This document shows positions 29,654-32,077 of a stretch of 32,077 nt of DNA, piece after piece. The stretch's first letter is position 1, and every line of letters begins with the position of its first letter. The stretch is from Lachnospiraceae bacterium (GTDB lineage: Bacteria > Bacillota > Clostridia > Lachnospirales > Lachnospiraceae). A program made the translations under genes and the position numbers. Where the stretch lies: contig JALFNQ010000106.1 in NCBI GenBank assembly GCA_022773965.1, positions 1 through 32,077 of the forward strand, read 5' to 3'. The notes under the pieces are model-generated. The model was not told the DNA's origin. It ran no database searches and was given only the letters and a program-made list of their open reading frames with translations.

Positions 29654-31780
29654 CTATCCAAGTAATGATAAAACACCCTGATTGCTCTGATTTGCCTGTG
29701 CAAGCATTGACTGACCAGCCTGTGCAAGAATGTTGTTCTTGCTGTAGTTGACCATCTCGTCAGCCATATCTGTATCACGGATCGCAGATTCTGCTGATGT
29801 AGTATTCTCAACGATGTTATCCAGATTTGCAATTGTGTGCTCCAGACGATTCTGAACAGCACCAAGCGCAGAACGCTAAGAAGATACCGTCTTAATTGCA
29901 TCTTCGATCGCATCAATTGCATAGGTTGCCTTCACACCAGTTGCATCATTCACATTGATGCCCTTGATTCCAAGAGCTGCTGAATCCATCGCACTTACAT
30001 CTACGTTAATCTTATTTGTCATATCAGCATCTGCGCCAACATGAAGGTTGAAATTCAGACTTTCCGTCACCTCAGTCGTTCCCTGCTTGATCGTGAAGGA
30101 ACCATCTCCGTTACTGGTCGTAACAGCCGCTTCGTCCGTTCCAACAGAACTTGCTTCCGTCAGGGCGTCTGCGATCTTCTTGTAAGCATCCTTGATGGAA
30201 GTGGTATTTTCTTCCGAATCCACGCCTGCAATAGAATAAGCATCTGCTGCAACAAATGTTCCATCCTTGTCCGGATCAACTCCGACAATAGAGCCTTCTT
30301 TTACCTTTGCAAGAATGCTGTCAACGGTCAGCGTACTGCCGTTTTCTGCATCCTTGGAACCTGCGATCGTATACTCTGTATACTTTCCTGCAGCCGGTGT
30401 GCCCAGTGTAACATCTCCATCCATAGATGCCACACGAACCTTTGAACCAACTGCAAGTTTTCCTAATGCAGTTGCCAGCTCATCCAGTGATTTTACGTTG
30501 CCCGCTGCCTTTGTAGCATCATACGCTGTCTTCGAGGTCTCAACCTTATTGCCCTTGTCATCGGTTTTGAGGATCGTTACCGTATCTCCTACCTTCAACT
30601 CACCAACACTTTGACCTGCATCTCCACCATTAGTAACCAAATCTAAAACTTTCGCAATCGTCGTATCACCCGCAGTTGCAGCCAAATTATTTCCGACATC
30701 TGTTGCATCTGCAACTACAGTAGTACCTGTCGATGCATCAAATACCGTCAATTCATCTCTATTCATCTTGTCGACAATGTTAAAAGTAGCTTTTCCATCA
30801 GCAGATGTAAAGGTAGCTCCTGCAAGATCTACAGTGTCAGTTGCAAAAACTTTATTAATAACTTTATCAATGGAATCTCCCGCTGTAATAGCAGAAGCAG
30901 CAGTTTTAGTAGTTGTAACTCCATCAGTTCCTACCTTGGTAATCGTAGGTTGCAACTTTGTTGCACTCTGTTGAATATTATAGGTAGTTCCATCTGCCAG
31001 AGTTAACGTACCAACTGAAGCAGTTCCTGTTGCATCCAATGCTTTTCCCGATGTATTACTTAACCATGTTGCAATATCATCATCTGTCGCATTGTTTGTA
31101 ATTGTTTTTGTCACACCGGATGCCGTAGTAATGCTGTCACCTACCTGCACTTTTGTTTTGTTTAAATCTGCAAGCGCTGTATAGTCATCCTTTTCCTTGG
31201 TATCACCAATGGTCAGCTCCTCACCGGCAACGGTAATCTTGTCACCAGCCTTCAGCGCTTCTTCCAATTTAAATGTAGATGTTCCATTGGCATTTGCCGT
31301 TAACGTACCCTTGATACCTGCATCATGTGCATTGACAGTTTTTGTTGTTTTCGCACCGCTGGCATCACCCTTTAACAGATAAATCTCATTAAATTTGGTT
31401 GTCTCAGCAACACGATCAATCTCAGTAGTAAGCTGGTCGATCTCATCCTGAATAGACTGACGGTCACCATCACTGTTGGTTCCATTTGCGGCCTGTGTTG
31501 CCAGCTCATTCATACGCTGCAGCATAGAATGAACTTCTGTCAAAGCACCTTCAGCGGTCTGCACTGCGGAAATACCATCCTGCGCATTGGAAGAAGCCTT
31601 ATCCAGACCTTTGATCTGCTTACGCATCTTCTCTGAAATAGAAAGTCCTGCCGCATCATCTGCTGCGCGGTTGATTCTGTAGCCAGAAGATAATTTCTCT
31701 GTGGACTTTGCCTGAGATCCAGTTGTGATGTTGAGCATTCTGTTGGCGTTCATCGCCTGCATGTTGTGTTGTACTACCAT
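29654..31780 (-). pseudogene. fliC: Large flagellin gene with an in-frame TAG near the C-terminus
   Basis: Flagellin of 708 codons. The N-terminal D0/D1 starts MVVQHNMQAMNANRMLNITT and includes GYRINRAADDAAGLSISEKM. A long variable D2/D3 region (about 170-590) is rich in Thr, Ala and Asp. The C-terminal D1/D0 is expected to read TVSSQRSALGAVQNRLEHT. Here the Gln codon is TAG (29878-29876), ending the protein after 634 residues. The frame then continues perfectly for 73 codons (RSALGAVQNRLEHTIANLDN ... VLSLLG) to a normal TAG. CAG to TAG is a single C-to-T change. Without D0-C a flagellin cannot polymerise, so this is a recent null allele, a read-through gene, or a sequencing error. GGAGG precedes the ATG. 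Confidence 0.85.
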
Positions 31781-31788
31781 AATATTTA

Positions 31789-31838
31789 CCTCCATGTTTG
31801 AATCATAATTTCTCATAGGAATATCCATGTTCCTATGA
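31789..31838 (-). promoter_or_regulatory. Flagellin leader hairpin with two CATGGA sites (CsrA-like)
   Basis: TCATAGGAA/TTCCTATGA (31838-31830 with 31821-31813) forms a perfect 9-bp stem whose 8-nt loop reads CATGGATA. The ribosome site reads CATGGAGG (31796-31789). GGA in a hairpin loop plus GGA in the ribosome site about 33 nt apart is the layout of the hag leader bound by CsrA in Bacillus. Translational repression by CsrA (with FliW) is inferred. Confidence 0.55.
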
Positions 31839-31952
31839 TCTGTCATAGAATCCATTCCCTGACAGCTTTGATGTGTGTTGGCTCCTGTTTTCCCAAAACA
31901 GAAAGCCTTTTATATTAAGCAGGCCCCTAGGTTAGCCTTGCCAAATATACAA
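31839..31952 (-). promoter_or_regulatory. Upstream leader/promoter region of flagellin
   Basis: This 114-bp stretch contains CTGTTTT-CCC-AAAACAG (31885-31901), extended by GGCT/AGCC to a longer hairpin, with no T-run after it. A TAATAT box is present (minus strand, near 31915). I found no clear sigma-28 CCGATA-type -10, so the flagellin promoter is not located with confidence. Confidence 0.3.
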
Positions 31953-32077
31953 TTACTTTGCTACCGCCTTGCTCGCTGCACCTGCGGTATAATAACGCCT
32001 GGGCGCTTTATGTGGCTGTCCGTGTGAAGCTTCATTCAAATTCTGTTCCTCTTTGTCTGCTTCATTTTGCTGCTTCT
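31953..32077 (-). CDS. C-terminal end of an off-window gene upstream of flagellin (partial)
   Basis: An open frame enters from the right edge and stops at 31955-31953 after 40 visible codons. The tail is hydrophilic (KQQNEADKEEQNLNEASHGQ) and ends RRYYTAGAASKAVAK. It reads the same way as the flagellin gene, 172 nt upstream. In many clostridia fliW/csrA or other flagellar genes lie here, but the visible end is not diagnostic. Confidence 0.5.
   Translation of the reverse strand, partial: KQQNEADKEEQNLNEASHGQPHKAPRRYYTAGAASKAVAK

Noticed and set aside
29876-29878. General reassignment of TAG to glutamine as an explanation of the flagellin stop
   Set aside because: TAG ends other good genes here, for example the catalase fragment (17964-17966) and the 53-aa gene (9617-9619), so a global code change is not supported.
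30041-30614. Plus-strand frames opposite the flagellin gene
   Set aside because: Antisense shadows of the repetitive flagellin middle region.

Overview
The window looks like a low-to-mid GC Firmicute of the Lachnospiraceae type (Roseburia/Agathobacter/Eubacterium-like). The basis is a large flagellin, an AGCS alanine/glycine symporter, a CotJC-type manganese catalase, strong GGAGG ribosome sites and clostridial-looking proteins. This is an inference from gene content and style; no search was run.

Positions 1 to about 17,440 are the right-hand part of an integrated, phage-like element whose left end lies outside the window. On the minus strand it carries the start of an off-window gene (1-31), an ArpU/RinA-like late regulator, a ParB-like protein with a 12-cysteine cluster, a small protein, ParA, a replisome-organiser-like initiator with an iteron array inside its own gene, several early phage proteins, a cytosine methyltransferase and an adenine methyltransferase. 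From 9.3 to 11.4 kb there is a control region of tiny genes on both strands and a Xre/CI-type repressor. From 11.5 to 15.6 kb the plus strand carries three large accessory genes: a DUF4041/T5orf172 (GIY-YIG-like) protein, a voltage-gated potassium channel and a SIR2-family protein. A 15-bp palindrome (TGTCAGAWTCTGACA) recurs three times at gene boundaries here. A large serine recombinase (15,905-17,398) closes the element. Immediately after it the reading frame of a host manganese catalase (cotJC-like) resumes, so the element is integrated inside that gene.

Positions 17.4 to 32.1 kb are host chromosome: the catalase 3' fragment, a solitary sugar-type solute-binding lipoprotein, and a minus-strand operon of an Old Yellow Enzyme-type flavin/Fe-S reductase, both subunits of aconitase X, a hybrid histidine kinase coupled to them by 4-bp overlaps, and a NUDIX hydrolase. 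These are followed by a YkgJ-type cysteine-cluster protein, a MarR-flavodoxin pair with twin palindromic operators, an AGCS symporter, a block of repeat-like hairpins and a large flagellin gene. The flagellin carries an in-frame TAG exactly where a conserved CAG glutamine codon is expected; the remaining 73 codons are intact.

The most interesting leads are the DUF4041/K-channel/SIR2 module with its repeated palindromes, the iteron origin inside the initiator gene, the AcnX-reductase-kinase operon, the flagellin nonsense codon with a CsrA-like leader, and a 60-nt structured element found upstream of two unrelated transporter genes.
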